Shown here piece after piece: positions 1 through 11,797 of a stretch of 64,000 nucleotides of DNA. Numbering within the stretch: the first letter of the stretch is position 1; every line of letters starts with the position of its first letter. Location: positions 1-64,000 of the forward strand of contig SKCR01019530.1 in assembly GCA_019454045.1 (NCBI GenBank). The letters are read 5' to 3'. The notes beneath the pieces were generated by a model. It was not told the origin of the DNA, did not search any database, and saw only the letters and a list, made by a program, of their open reading frames with translations. The position numbers and the translations under genes were made by a program. The stretch comes from Zanthoxylum bungeanum. Lineage: Eukaryota > Streptophyta > Magnoliopsida > Sapindales > Rutaceae.

Positions 1-1066
1 TGTCAACCAAATTATCTGGATTCATAAAGTTTAAGTTCCAATTATGGCTAACCCCGCTTGACAGGTATATGTTTTCTTTAATCTGGAACTTGAATCAGCT
101 CAATCCAATATCGGAGTAAAAAGTTATTCATAAAATACAACAGATACGCAAAATTAGAATTTCCAAAACTGCACTTCGTTAAAACGCCCTTTCAAGTTTC
201 CAATCTCCAAAATTAATATGTCAAGTCCATTTTTTGCCCTTATTTGACCCACATTTCGTCCTAAATGATTTTATTATGTCCCAATATTATTTTATCTGCA
301 AAATAAACTAAAACACATCAAAAAGTTCATCAAACCCGAGAAACTAAACAAAATATTAAGTAAAAGGGGCGGTAAATATTGATATATTTTCCGCTCATCA
401 GACCCCGAGTCTGAAAATGCCACGTAGGCTTTTTTGCCCTCCCCATGCTATGCACATACGGATTCGAAAATGGATGGCCAGCGCTATGGGGGTATTCCCC
501 CTCCCAATGCTAGGTATATCTCGAGGCTATAAATGCAACAGAGCCTCGTGAGCCATGCTCGTGCTATGCACCTCCAACTCTCTACATGTGCGGCAAACAC
601 CAAGAGAGGGATATCCCTCCCTATGCTATGCAAACCTGAAGCTACTGTACTCCCTCACAACTATCTTCATTCCATACGTGCTATGGTAACCTTGAGGGGA
701 CAAGTGCCATGCCAATCCTCTTACTAAGCGTACTATGGTTGCCCCGAGGTGCCAAACGTCATGCGGGTCTTCAATATCTTTGAAGGTGCAAGTCATTAGG
801 TATTAATGTTATAGCCCGGTGGTTTGATAATGAAATTAGGGTTGGTGTGCCACAGAGGTGCACACTTTCCACACTTTTGCCTTGTACCTTCCGGTGATGC
901 CGACCACGAGTATTTCCCAAGAATATTAAATAAGTATTTCTCATTCAAATAAACAAGAAGTGTGTAAATGTGCAAATAACTTATTGAAAAATGGGAAAAA
1001 TTACTTGTATTCTATGTATTTACCGCCTATCTTACAACTCTGTGCATGTCATTTTAAGAGAGACTT
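1..1066 (-). repeat. 3' non-coding region of Tat-type gypsy remnant, with degenerate repeats
   Basis: No open frame of note. This stretch lies downstream, on the minus strand, of an integrase C-terminal remnant, where Tat-type Ty3/gypsy elements carry a long 3' untranslated region. Between about 440 and 770 a loose unit recurs about every 50-75 bases, each containing a GCTATG-like core (near 450, 482, 561, 625, 681 and 732), often followed by a CCTC/CCCC-rich segment. Tat elements are known for variable tandem repeats in this region, which supports the assignment. The 3' LTR would lie left of the window. The assignment rests on position, not on a match to a named family. Confidence 0.4.
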
Positions 1067-1250
1067 CATTGAAATTACCTTCGTAGCATTTCTGCGTTCT
1101 AGGGCTTTTTGAGCTGGGTGTGGTCCAGCTGCTTCTAGAGATAGGAACCCGACCTGATGACCTCTGCAACCTTGTAAGCTCTTTCCCATCTTTTCTATCC
1201 ACTTTGCCGCTAAGGCCTCCAAAGCTCTATGGTTTCCATCTCATGTCATT
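1067..1250 (-). pseudogene. pol: Ty3/gypsy integrase C-terminal remnant (Tat type)
   Basis: Translating the minus strand gives a recognisable end of gypsy integrase: a WERAYKVAEV segment (the family's WEGPYxVxEV), then RSGSY, a QLD segment and NAEMLRR near the terminus, where relatives end in PWNAxNLKKYY. Stop codons interrupt it after SGSYL, after the KKP segment and inside the last residues, and a frameshift lies before WERAY. Only the last 50-60 residues remain; no catalytic core, RT or RNase H is visible here. A PBS-like site lies about 30-100 bases upstream, so most of gag-pol has been lost by internal deletion. The identity as gypsy integrase is good; the Tat label is inference from the motif style and the PBS. 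Confidence 0.6.
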
Positions 1251-1280
1251 GTCTCAGTATGATGTGTGCTTTTAGTATTG

Positions 1281-1300
1281 TATCCATACAGACGGTGCCA
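1281..1300 (-). other. PBS-like site, Tat-type gypsy
   Basis: The minus strand reads TGGCACCGTCTGTATGGATA, close to the TGGCGCCGTCTGTGGG sequence that follows the 5' LTR in many plant Tat-type elements. It is separated by five bases from a CA at 1306-1307 that would end the LTR. The same five-base spacing is seen in the Athila-like element at 15948-15952. Confidence 0.45.
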
Positions 1301-1305
1301 ACTAT

Positions 1306-1960
1306 TGATAACTTTTTTTATTTCAATGGCAATATGAGAAATTAACCTCTCAAACAAACCTCCATCAACAATGAATTTGTTTGGTTAGTAGGGAAACAAA
1401 GCAAACTTAGCAGGAAAATGAGATAAACACAGAGTTTATTTGTTTCGGCGGATAGTGGTTCCAACCTACGTCCACGGGAGAAAGATGGTGTATTTTATTA
1501 CAGTTCGAGGTCAAGGCCGACCCGAGCTATAATGGGAAATATACTCTCTAAGTTATAATACATCTTGGGTCTTATACTAGCCCGATACAATTCACTCACT
1601 TGGTCAGGTAACCGACCAACTTTCTATTTCTATCACTAGTTTTTAAGCTCTTACGTTTTTTACAAGTTGTGAGATGTGAAATTTACTAAATCTTAAATCT
1701 GAATCTTCAAGCCCTTTATATAGGCTTCCAAATTCACTATTCCACCGCCAATGATGTCAGCCCATGTCACATTATCATATTTTCATCGCAATTCTCCTCA
1801 ACTACCCATAAATACGCTAATTAGAATAGCCCATTTCACTATTCCTACATCTGCCTATGGGATCTACGGCGGCTCTGCTCTGCCACCTCCATGCCACTAC
1901 ATCGGTCAATAGTTACTAGCAATGGAAACTTCTAATGAGAACCGTTGTTTTTCCCATAAT
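1306..1960 (-). repeat. LTR of Tat-type gypsy remnant, promoter-containing part
   Basis: Inferred 5' LTR on the minus strand, ending at 1306 next to the PBS-like site. It contains a good TATA box on the minus strand at 1714-1723. It is interrupted at 1960 by the hAT element and should continue at 18540. No second copy is in the window, so the outer end cannot be set by alignment. Confidence 0.4.
1714..1723 (-). promoter_or_regulatory. TATA box in Tat-type LTR
   Basis: The minus strand reads CTATATAAAG, a canonical plant TATA box, about 410 bases upstream of the inferred LTR end. That distance fits an R-U5 segment of ordinary length. Confidence 0.4.
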
Positions 1961-2589
1961 TAAGGATGATAAAAATCCCTGTAGAGATGGGGGGCCTGCG
2001 GGGGCCCGAGATCTTAAGGGGGGGTATTTAGCGATCGATTTTAAAAATAGGTCGGGTGCGGGTATAATGTTTTATATCCGTTAGGTATTTTTGTGATATT
2101 TTATATCGTACCACAAGTGTAAGGTGTCAAGTTTTAGTAAAGATAAGTGAAAAATGTCGAACCCACATGGATTGTAAACAAATTCTCATTAAGTACTATA
2201 ATTGATAAACCTAACTTTATTTAGAAATAAATTTAAGATAAATTAAATTAAGACTAAAAATTAAGAAACAAGAAATCTAAACTTTTAATTTGAGATAATC
2301 CAAGTTTAGAGAGACTCTAGAGTCTGATTTCACCTACCTATCCCTTGTGTATTTGCTATGCCAATCAATTCTTATTCAGTTGCATTGTTTATAAGCCAAG
2401 AACCCTAAATTATTCTTACTCCCTCTCATGAGTGCCGAGTGAATATATTATCAATTACAGACTTTGATATCCCTATGAAAATCTAGTAATTAACAATTCA
2501 TTATGCTTTGTAATTCTTTGTTAACAACTTCAAAGGGATTATAGATTCTCCTGAACTCTATAAATCTCCTAAGTTATATTCTCTAGATC

Positions 2590-3765
2590 AGATTACGCCC
2601 AAAAAGTACTTGCGGTTATCGCAGTATAGTTGGGGTGTCGATTCCTCAGAGAGATGGTTACAAGGAACTAATTCACTTAAACAAAATGTCAGTAATAACT
2701 TAATTAAAGAGAATAATTGAATTGGTAATGTAAATTAAAGATTACGAAAAATACTTAAAAGTTATCAATAGAGGGAAACTGCAAAGCGTCGGGAATCCCT
2801 CTTGTATAAAATCTAGTAATTGATTTTATTACTCAATTGAAGGTTTCACATCCCAAACCAAAAATCGGAAGATATTTCAATCAAAAACATATTAAATTAT
2901 AAGGCAATCGATGAATTATTTTCTCTATGTTAATAACACACTATGTTATCGTTATAACCTACCTAACGTCGATAATATACCCACAGGCAATACTACAACA
3001 GAAGATTAACTCATAAAATAACATAACCAGTCACAATTGGGTTTCCCAATCACACATAAAAGAAGCGTGACTATTCCTATATGCAAATTGGGAAAACACA
3101 ATCTTTGGGTTCATATAAAAAGATAATAAAGAATAAAAAGTTATCAATTATATTAAACGTTGAAGAGTATTCAGGAATCAAAAACATAAATATAAAAGAT
3201 TAATTATAAGAGTTCATCATTAGCTTTGCCTATAAGATTAGTTCTCCATAAAAGAATGAGACATAGCCTAGAGTGATTGCAGAAGCATCATCGTTCTTCT
3301 CTCTCAAATATATTATTTAATCACTTTCTTATGTGTTTTCTCTCCTCATGTTAGGGTTTTGGATGAGCTTGGGTATATATAAGGAAGTCCTGGAGTCTTT
3401 GTGCGCATAAAACACGACCAAATTAAGTTTCTGGTATCTATCGAGGCACCGCGGTGCTGAAAAGTGGCGTTGCGACACCCAACTCTCGACCATTATGTAG
3501 GTAAATTTTCTGAGGGCACGTCGTGATGCTAGGAAGTGGGCGTCGCGATGCATGGAAGATTTTATGGAATAATGCTTTCTTCATTTCTGTTTTTCTCGCC
3601 TGCTGCTGATGCGTCCGTAAGGTCTCGAAATATATACAATTACTCCAATCTTCATGTTCCATTGCTTCCTAATAACAAGACATAAAATAAACTATAATTA
3701 AGATCAAATACATAATAATCAAGTCGAATTAGTGATGTTCAAAGTATATTTTCATGCACTTATCA
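2590..3765 (-). repeat. 3' LTR of Athila-like element
   Basis: 1176 bp, matching 15953-17094 along its whole length with scattered substitutions and small indels. The first base of the plus-strand end is A instead of T (2590). On the minus strand a TATATATA box lies near 3371-3378 and CpG-rich repeats of the GTCGCGA type lie 70-180 bases upstream of it (3445-3555). The short open frames here are shadows of LTR sequence. Confidence 0.85.
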
Positions 3766-5105
3766 CAACCCCCAACCAACTTATTGGTTGTCCTTAGAAT
3801 TCAAGCGCAATTAGAAAATAAGAACTAAACTAAATTAAAAAATAAAAATAAAAAACTATCTCAGCCACTTTCATAGGGATCGCGATTGCATTTAGCGTAT
3901 GCAACAAGCCTTTAAACCCGGTGTCCCTAGTGGATGAGTTATAGTCTCATGAGGGCTTGTAGTGACGATACTCACAAATTTCATTCAAAACACATGCAAT
4001 CATGCAAAAATAACAAAATGAAACAGTCCCAATGGTTACACATATTATCGTCCTTAAAGAATGCCTAACAATGAAACCAGAGAACCTTCAAAGTACTCAA
4101 TGTAACTCGAATCCAAGTCCTTGAATAAATCATCTAAGCTAGACTTAGAGTGTGTATCTGTAAAGGTTCATTCATAGCTAGACTCCTAGACAAGCCAACT
4201 CAATGATTTCGTTTAAAAATTGGGATCTAATGGGTCAAACAAACTTAGATATCTCAAATATGCTCTGTAATTGCTTTTCTTTGCTCAGTACGATATGATT
4301 TTTTTCCTTTTCTTCTTTCAAAACCTTTTCTTTCTTTTTTTTTTTTTTTCTTTTCAGCACACATACCCTTTAAAGTAGCATTTCTCCTCATGGTGGTCCT
4401 AACACTCGCCCATGGGTAGCTTCACGTTTATCGGTTATAGGTGGTTTAAGTTCCTCTTTTTCGAGACTTTCTCTTTTTATTTTTAACCATACCATACATC
4501 ATAACACTATCAAATCAGGAGACACATCTAAACAAATGATCATTCTAAGACATGCAATCTCTTTAACTAATCACTTTGCCAACTACCTAGGTTCTTACTG
4601 CTAAAAACATATAGTTAAGTGCTTACGAGTCTAACCTAGATCAATTACTCAAGGCATCAGATAAAAATACATTTAAGAACTTATCATTTCTAAGTTTTCA
4701 TCCTAAAGCAAACAATATTCATCATTGGACTTATGTTTTACAATTAAGGACTACAAAAAATAATTTGTTTTTTATAACAGGTATTAACACTATATGCATA
4801 CACCCCCATACTTAAAACTTGCATTGTCCTAAATGTAAGATAAATATAAAGAAAAAGGAGTGAGGAACAATACTACCAGGCATGAAGTTGATCAGGCTCC
4901 TATTGGTGAGACTTTGGTTGTGTGAGCTGTGTGGGTTGCACTAACACCTGCGTGAATACTCATGCAAATAATAAACATGCAATTAGCACAAATAAAATAG
5001 AACGAAAGTAAAGAAAATAAATGTAGATGTAAGGGTTGCCTCCCCGCTAGCGCTAAATTTAATTTCTTCAGCCAAACGTAACTACCCAAGTTGTCATGGT
5101 GGCTT
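3766..5105 (-). other. 3' non-coding region and PPT of Athila-like element
   Basis: Directly beside the 3' LTR the minus strand is purine-rich (GGTTGGGGGTTG, 3766-3777), the expected polypurine tract. Further upstream are features known from the 3' region of Athila and Tat elements: an AGCGCTAGCGGGGAGGCAAC segment (5037-5056), a T-rich stretch, and a GGACAATGCAAGTTTTAAG stretch followed by a G run (near 4805-4830). No protein is encoded. Confidence 0.6.
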
Positions 5106-5591
5106 CTATGTAGCGGACCAAGTAGTCTCATGTTCTTTCTTCTTTGGTAGGCACTGGTGATTAAGGCATGAAAAAAAATTGTCTAGCTGCTGCAGTTTAT
5201 CCATGGATCCCCCAAGGTATACAGATGGTTGAGATTTTAGGCTGCATATATGGAAAAATTGGCTCAACCTCCTTTTTAACTTTCCAGGGATCATTTTCAA
5301 GTGAGCACTAACTCTCATTTTTCTCTTTTTACGGTTCTTTGGAATCAATTCCAGTTCGGGAGGGTTAGATTTATGTGGTGTATAGGTTGTCTCCGGTAAG
5401 ACTGTGTCTATAATGTATGTGTACTGACACTCATCATCACTCATGGTTGTTTCTCAATATGAAAAATATTCACTTCCAGTGTCATATTCCCAAATGATAT
5501 CTTCATGAGACCGTTCATACAATTGACAAGGGCATTATCTGTAGCAAGAAAAAGCCTACCTAAGATAAGTGAAATTTTTGACTCAATGTTA
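5106..5591 (-). pseudogene. Protease-distal linker and unassigned ORF of Athila-like element
   Basis: From 5591 down to about 5450 the minus strand continues the protease region: an LILGR motif followed by FLAT and a SFGNMTLEV segment, which in Athila follow the DLGAS protease site and lead to RT. Here it leads to an unrelated 112-residue frame (5106-5444), basic in the middle, that I do not recognise. RT, expected at this point in autonomous relatives, is missing. The protease is separated from this part by the copia element, which inserted between 5591 and 13696. Confidence 0.6.
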
Positions 5592-7576
5592 TGTTGGGAT
5601 TTATGTCCTTAAGCTTCATGTATTGTAAACAGAATGATTATTGTAATAATAATAAATGCATTATTCATTTTATCAAAGTTGTTTGATTTATATCGTATAT
5701 TATCCAATTGTCTTGTTTACCTTGATTACTCTTGTACCTTTAGACTTAGTGTATGTTTACTTTTGTACCTTTAGACTTAGTGTATGTTTGATGCACAAGA
5801 GGATTTAAGTTTGGAGTTAGTAATCTAAATAGTCCATAGAGAGCAAACAAAGAGGGTACTTTATTTGTGGTTTATCTATAGCTGCGGTCTATTATATACT
5901 TGTATGACGACCTTGATCCGGGATAGTTCATATAGTGACATGGGAATGGAGGCACCTTGTATGATGAGATTATATAGGACTGGACTCAGATAAATATGAA
6001 TTTCTTTTAATATTCGTTAGCCGAAGAAATTCATTTTATCTAATAGATGTCATATATGGATTCGATCTTAATCCTGAGTGTACTACGAACTTATGCATGA
6101 CAGGCTATGTCCTTTGATTTAATATGGTGAGGTTGGTGTTGCATTCCTAGCCAATAACTACGTATTTTGGGGATATGGTTTGGTGTGTAGTTGGGAATGT
6201 TTTACATAGATATGAAATTCACTCCTTCTTACGAGAAGTAGAAGAATATCTATTTTAAGAGTTGATTCGGAACTTGAATAGTTTGACCACTCAAATTTTC
6301 TATTATGAATAAAAAGTTTTATATTCATAATTATTATTAATTAATTGTTCATTACAGAATCAATGGTGCTTAAGAGACAAAATATTTAGAGGGGTTTAAC
6401 GGACTTTTGACCTGGCTCTATTTATGAGATATTCGTGAAGGGCTATATCCATATGTAATGACTATATCGATGGACACCGAAGTTTTTCGGTTTATTTCAT
6501 CCATCTACAGTAACGGGAGTTCAACTTTGAGTTTTTAGTGGAATAACGCAAAGTTAATAATTCGTAATATTTGATTAAAGAGTTTAATTAATATTTCGGA
6601 ATTATTGGAGCTCAGAACTGTAGGTCCATTTGGTCATAGTACTAGCTTGATTAAGTGTAGCAAACCTAATATAATTAGATTGTCTAATAATATGCTCACA
6701 TTATATTTATATATTATTAATGAGATTAATAATATTTAATGTCACAAATGAAAGCTATGTTAAATTAGTTTAACTTAATATTTTCTAGAATTCTTTGATT
6801 ATGAGATAATCAAATCTTGATTATGAGATAATCAAGTTAGTAATAATTATGAGATAATTACTACAACATAATTGAAGGTAATTTAATCATTATTAAGATA
6901 GTGATTTTTTATTTACCTTTGGAGACAAATTGTTTAGAGTTTATTATATCTATTAGGTTGCATGTATACACCTAATAGTTTTGTCATTAGCTAATCCATT
7001 TTTATGTTTTAGTATGACCTCCACATTTATGTGTTTGCCATTAAAAGAAAGCATTAGATGCTTAATGACAAAGTCCTTGTCTTTAGCTTATCATTTCTTA
7101 TGTTTTAGTATGGCATTCATATTTTTGTGTTAGCCATTGTAAGAAAGCATTATATGCTTAATGACAAGGTTAGTTGGCTTGTGTAAGAGAATATAATCTC
7201 TACTATTTCTCTCACTTCTAAAGTTAACATTTTGCATTCATTCACACAAGTACAAAGGAGAGAAAATAGAGGGAGTTCAAGCATTCACAAGTGTTGTGAG
7301 AGTGTTTGAAATTCCAAAAGTCAAATACCATTGTGACATCCTAATTCTATAAATTGTTTAGAGTTTAATCTTTGTGAGTGAATCTCACACTTCGGTTTGT
7401 TAGTTTCGAGTCATAGTTCGAAAGATTGAATAGTTGATTCAAGTGTTGGACATCAAGGGATTGATTTCGGCTACTGCAACAAAAGGAAGAAGACAACGAA
7501 AATTTTAAAGATCCTTACCGAAGCCGGTGCCCACACAAGCAAGTTATGTCGCTCTAAGGAAAGTTATTTCCTACAA
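5592..7576 (+). repeat. 5' LTR of copia element
   Basis: 1985 bp, starting TGTTGGGATT and ending CCTACA; pairs with 11798-13695. Compared with the 3' LTR it has a 29-base tandem duplication near 5735-5785 and an extra stretch near 5858-5905. It also holds three quasi-palindromes of the GATTATGAGATAATC type (6798-6865) and a tandem duplication of about 93 bases (about 6985-7170). Confidence 0.9.
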
Positions 7577-7578
7577 TT

Positions 7579-7591
7579 GGCATCGAGAGCT
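7579..7591 (+). other. PBS of copia element
   Basis: TGGCATCGAGAGC, two bases after the LTR; a diverged form of the TGGTATCAGAGC site complementary to initiator tRNA-Met that is usual for copia elements. Confidence 0.6.
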
Positions 7592-7813
7592 TAAGGTTGA
7601 AAAGTTTTCTTAATCCTTCTCATTTTAGTTTTAATAATTTATATGAGATATAAATTATTAAAATGCATGTTGTGATGAGTAGGCACAATTAGATTCATGA
7701 GATGAATGATTTTAATGTTCATGTGATGAATGTTTACTTTTGATTCATGTGATGTTTGACAATTTTAATATGGGACGAATGAATGTTGAATGCGTGTTTA
7801 TTATTTTTTCAGT

Positions 7814-8640
7814 CATGGCATCTTCAATTATCTCAATTCTCAAACAGCAAGAAAAATTAACCGGGGAAAACTATGTTAAATGGAAAAAATGACATGAATG
7901 CTATTTTGGTCTGCGAAGACCTTAAATTTGTCATAATAGAGGAATGTCCACCTGAGCCAGCACCGAATATTGGCAGAGCTGCACGTAATGTCTATGATAA
8001 TTGGATTAAAGCTGATGAGAAAGCCCGTAGCTATTTGATAGCATACATGTCTGAGGTTCTTGCTGCACAGCATGAGCCTATGGCGACAGCATCAATGATT
8101 ATGCAGTCTTTACAGAACATGTTTGGGCAACCTTCAGACCGGCAACAACATGAGGCAATAGTCTCTGTATTGACCGCTAGAATGAAGGAAGGCATATGAG
8201 TCCGAGACCATATGTTAAGGATGATGTCTCATCTTAATATGGTTAAAACCCATGGTACACGTATCAATGTGCAAGGCAGGTGACAATGATCATGGAAACC
8301 CTTCCGAAGAGTTTCCTGCAGTTTAAAAGCAACTATTCTATGAATAAGTTGACTTTTACGTTGATGAACTGCTAAATGAGCTCACCAATTACGAGTCCAT
8401 CATGATGGGTCCTCGTAGGTCCAATGCCGAGAAAAATGTTGCCGAATCTTCTAAATCTGCAAAGAAGAATAAGAAAGGCAATTGGAATGCTAAGGCAAAA
8501 CCAATGAAAAAGAAAAACAACAAAATCTCTAAAAGAACTAATGCCAAAGGAAAATATTTCCATTGTTAATAAAAAGGGCATTGGAAAAGGAATTGTCTGA
8601 AATACCTTGCTGAGCTTAAAGAGAATAAGAATACAGGTAA
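7814..8640 (+). pseudogene. gag: Copia gag, frameshifted
   Basis: Gag packages the element RNA. The first ATG after the LTR (7814) opens with a MASSI start and a GENY segment followed by KWK, then an extra A in the run at 7884-7890 shifts the frame. The open frame from 7873 to 8199 continues the capsid-type region (DMNAILVCEDLKF; FGQPSDRQQHEAI). Stops follow at 8197 and beyond. A zinc knuckle near 8556-8600 is still seen as FHC..KGHWKRNC, but its second cysteine is lost and two stops fall within it. The region belongs to the UBN2/gag family of copia elements. Non-functional. Confidence 0.8.
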
Positions 8641-9109
8641 ATACGATTTACTTGTCATTGAGTCTCTTTTGGTGGAGGATGATAAATCCATATGGATTGT
8701 TGATTCTGGTGCCATTAACCATGTTTGTTGTTCTTTGCAGCTACTTGACTCATGGAAGGACCTTGCGGAAGGTAGCTTTACCATGAGAGTTGGGACAGGG
8801 GATGCTGTTTCAGCAAAAGCAGTGGGAGTTTCAAATTTAAATTTTAATAAGAGTTATTTATGTTTGAATGATGTGTTATATATTCCTGGTTTTTACAAGA
8901 ATTTGATTTCTGTAACAAAACTTATGGAATGTGATTTTTCTATTTCATTTAATAATAAGTCAGTTATTATTAGTAGAAATGGATTAAATATATGCACGGG
9001 AAACTCTGGAAATAATCTATATGTATTAAGGCCATTAATACATGAATCACTGATTAATACTGAAATATTTAAGATTGAAAATTCTAAAACTAAACAGAAA
9101 CAGATTCTC
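8641..9109 (+). pseudogene. pol: Copia protease region
   Basis: Open from 8669 with WIVDSGAINHVC (about residues 9-20): an aspartic protease active-site DSG at 8702-8710 and the following H..C typical of copia. About 100 residues follow with the usual hydrophobic pattern, ending in KFLxSVTKL-like text (NLISVTKL). The catalytic Asp is intact. The frame ends at 9166 after entering the zinc-binding region of integrase out of frame. Confidence 0.82.
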
Positions 9110-10000
9110 ATGATGATACCTATTTATGGCACCTTAGACTTGGTCACATTAACCTTGACCGGATAGATAGACTAATTAAGAACGGAGTTTTAAATCAGTT
9201 AAGACTCGGTACTTTACCTGTCTGCGAATCTTGTCTAGAAGGCAAAATAACCAAGAGACCTTTTACTAGAAAAGGGATAAGAGCCAAAGAAATACTTGAG
9301 CTAATACATTCGGATGTTTGCAGACTGATGAATGTAAAAGCCCGAGGTGGTTATGACTACTTCGTCACTTTCATTGACAATTATTCCATATATAGGTATG
9401 TTTACCTAATGCATCACAAGTCATATACATTTGAAAAGTTGAAAGAGTATCGTGTTGAGGTTGAGAACCAGTTAGATAAAAGTATCAAAATTCTACGATC
9501 AGATCGTGAAAGAGAATACCTTGATAGAGATTTCAAGAAATTCTTAGTTAAGCATGGAATTATTTCACAGCTCACAGCACCTGGAACACCACAATAAAAT
9601 GGTGGTGTAGAAATGAGAAATCGGATCCTACTAGACATGATGAGATCAATGTTTAGTTATAGCACTCTACCTAGTTCTTTTTGGGGGTATGCATTGCAAA
9701 CAACAATGTATATCTTGAATGTAGTTCATTCTAAGTCTATTCCTAAGACTCCATTAGAGTTGTGGAATGGTTGTAAAGCTAGTTTGCGACATTTCTGCAT
9801 ATGGGGGTGTCCAGCACATGTGCTAAAGAACAAGACTACTAAGTTGGAACCACGTTCACATGTGTGCCTATTTGTAGGCTATTCTAAGGAAACTAGGGGT
9901 GGATTCTTTTATAGTCCAGAAGATAATAAATTATTTATATCGACAAATGCTATATTTCTTAAGGAAGACTATATGAGAGAGTTCAAACCTCGAAGTAAAG
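9110..10000 (+). pseudogene. pol: Copia integrase, interrupted
   Basis: The gag-pre-integrase zinc domain is legible around 9125-9245 (LRLGH...CESCLEGK, an HHCC-type module) but changes frame near 9115. The core follows from about 9305: HSDVC (first Asp), ARGGYDYFVTFID, RSDRE (second Asp), APGTPQ, then a TAA at 9595, NGGVE with the third acidic residue, and FWGYALQTT. From 9613 a long frame of 260 residues runs through the C-terminal region (WGCPAHV, FVGYS) towards RT. The three acidic residues are present, but stops preclude function. Confidence 0.85.
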
Positions 10001-11085
10001 TGTTAGTTGATGAGTTACTTGTTGATACGACCAATACACCATTGTCAAATATTGACAAAGACATAACACCTTCTACATCTGAAAGTCAGATGCAAGTTTA
10101 TCAGGATACCATACCACCTAGACGTAGTGGGAGGGTTGTAAGACAACCTGAACGCTATCTAGGAAATGGTGAGGTGAAAGTTGTTGCATCTTGTGATGGT
10201 ATAGATGATCCATTGACCTATCGTAGTGCAATGGAAGATACTGATAAAAAGGAATGGCTCAAAGCCATAAACCTCGAGATGGAGTCTATGTACTCTAACT
10301 CAGTCTGGGAACTTGTAGACCAACCTAATAGAGTAAAAATCATAGGTTGTAAGTGGATCTACAAGAGAAAAATAGGAATAGATGGGAAAGTATAGAGTTT
10401 CAAGGCTAGGCTAGTGGCAAAAGGTTATACCTAGAAAGAATGAGTTGACTATGAAGAGACTTTCTCGCTAGTAGCCATGCTTAAATCCATCAAGATTCTT
10501 CTTTCCATTGCCGCATATCATGACTATTAGATTTAGCAAATGGATGTCAAGACTGCATTTTTGAATGACAATCTTGATGAGAGTATCTATATGGTACAAC
10601 CAGAGGGGTTCATAACCCAAGGTCAAGAGTAAAAAGTTTGCAAGTTGCAAATGTCCATTTATAGGCTCAAGCAAGCATCTATTTCTTGGAACATAAGTTT
10701 TGATACTACGATCAAGTCTTATAACTTTGAGCAGAACATCGATGAGCTTTGTGTCTACAAGCGCATCATTAATAGTAAGGTTGTTTTCCTTGTGTTATAT
10801 GTCGATGATATTTTACTCATTGGGAATGATGTAAAGATATTATCAGAAGTGAAAATCTGGCTAGCTAATCAATTCCAAATGAAAGATTTGGGAGAGGCAA
10901 GTTATGTAATTGGGATTCAGATCATTAGAGATCGTAAGAAACGACTGTTAGCAATGTCTCAAGCATCCCATATCGATAAGATTCTTCTACAATTTGGTAT
11001 GCAGAATTCCAAGAAAGGTAATTTACCTTTCAGGCATGGAATTCATTTGTCTAAGGAACAGTCTCCTAAGACACCTTAAGCAGTT
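10001..11085 (+). pseudogene. pol: Copia reverse transcriptase, interrupted
   Basis: RT begins with the [12 protein letters not shown] and CKWIYKRK motifs near 10260-10380. It is then broken by stops at 10393, about 10432, 10441, 10528-10536 and 10630. QMDVKTAFLN (near 10540) and YRLKQ (near 10660) are recognisable. The catalytic YVDD is intact at 10798-10809, followed by LLIGND and MKDLGEASY. The open frame 10645-11079 ends with a TAA replacing a CAA or similar. The linker to RNase H follows. Confidence 0.88.
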
Positions 11086-11650
11086 GAGGAGATGAGACAT
11101 ATACCATATGCTTTAGCAGTTGGAAGTCTTATGTATGCTATATTATGCACGAGACCGGACATCTGTTTTGCAATGGGAGTAGTCAGTGGGTTTCAATCCA
11201 ACCCAGGATTAGATCATTGGGTAGCGGTGAAATATACTCTCAAGTATCTTAGGAGAACAAGAAATAATATGCTTATATATATAAGTCAGAATATGATTCT
11301 GAAAGGATATACTGACTCTGATTTTCAGACGGATGTCGATTCTAGGAAATCAACATCTGGAGCAGTGTTCAACCTAGGTGATTGGGCTATAGTATGGAGG
11401 AGTATTAAGCAATCTTGTATTCCTGACTCCATCATGGAGGCTGAATATGTAGTAGCTTGTGAAGCAGCTAAAGAAGCAGTCTAGCTCTGTAAGTTCTTGG
11501 CAGATCTGGAAGTTATTCCAGATATGGATAAACCGCTTACACTTTATTGTGATAATAGTGGTGCAGTGGTGAATTCCAAAGAACCAATAAGCCACAAGCG
11601 GGGTAAGCATATTGAGAGAAATATCACCTCATCAGGGAGATAGTTCAAAG
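11086..11650 (+). pseudogene. pol: Copia RNase H, interrupted
   Basis: Continues RT: YALAVGSLMYAILCTRPDI, KYLRRTRN, then the RNase H GYTDSDF (Asp), MEAEYVVACEAAKEAV (Glu), a TAG at 11482, CDNSGAV (Asp) and HKRGKHIE. The catalytic carboxylates are all visible. After 11640 another TAG closes the frame; the C-terminal tail is legible only in shifted frames to about 11750. Confidence 0.85.
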
Positions 11651-11785
11651 ATGAGATGTCGTTGTCACGCAGATTCCATCCGCAGACAATTTGGCTGATC
11701 CGTTTACAAAGACCATATCAGCTAAAGTGTTTGAAGGTCACTTAAAGGGTTTATGATTACATGACATTTTCCATTTGCTCTAGTA

Positions 11786-11797
11786 CATGTGGGAGAT
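11786..11797 (+). other. PPT of copia element
   Basis: ATGTGGGAGATT immediately before the 3' LTR, the common GTGGGAGAT form of plant copia polypurine tracts. Confidence 0.75.

Noticed and set aside
437..770. CRISPR-like spaced repeats
   Set aside because: Units are imperfect and irregularly spaced, and the context is a plant gypsy element; best seen as 3'-UTR repeats.
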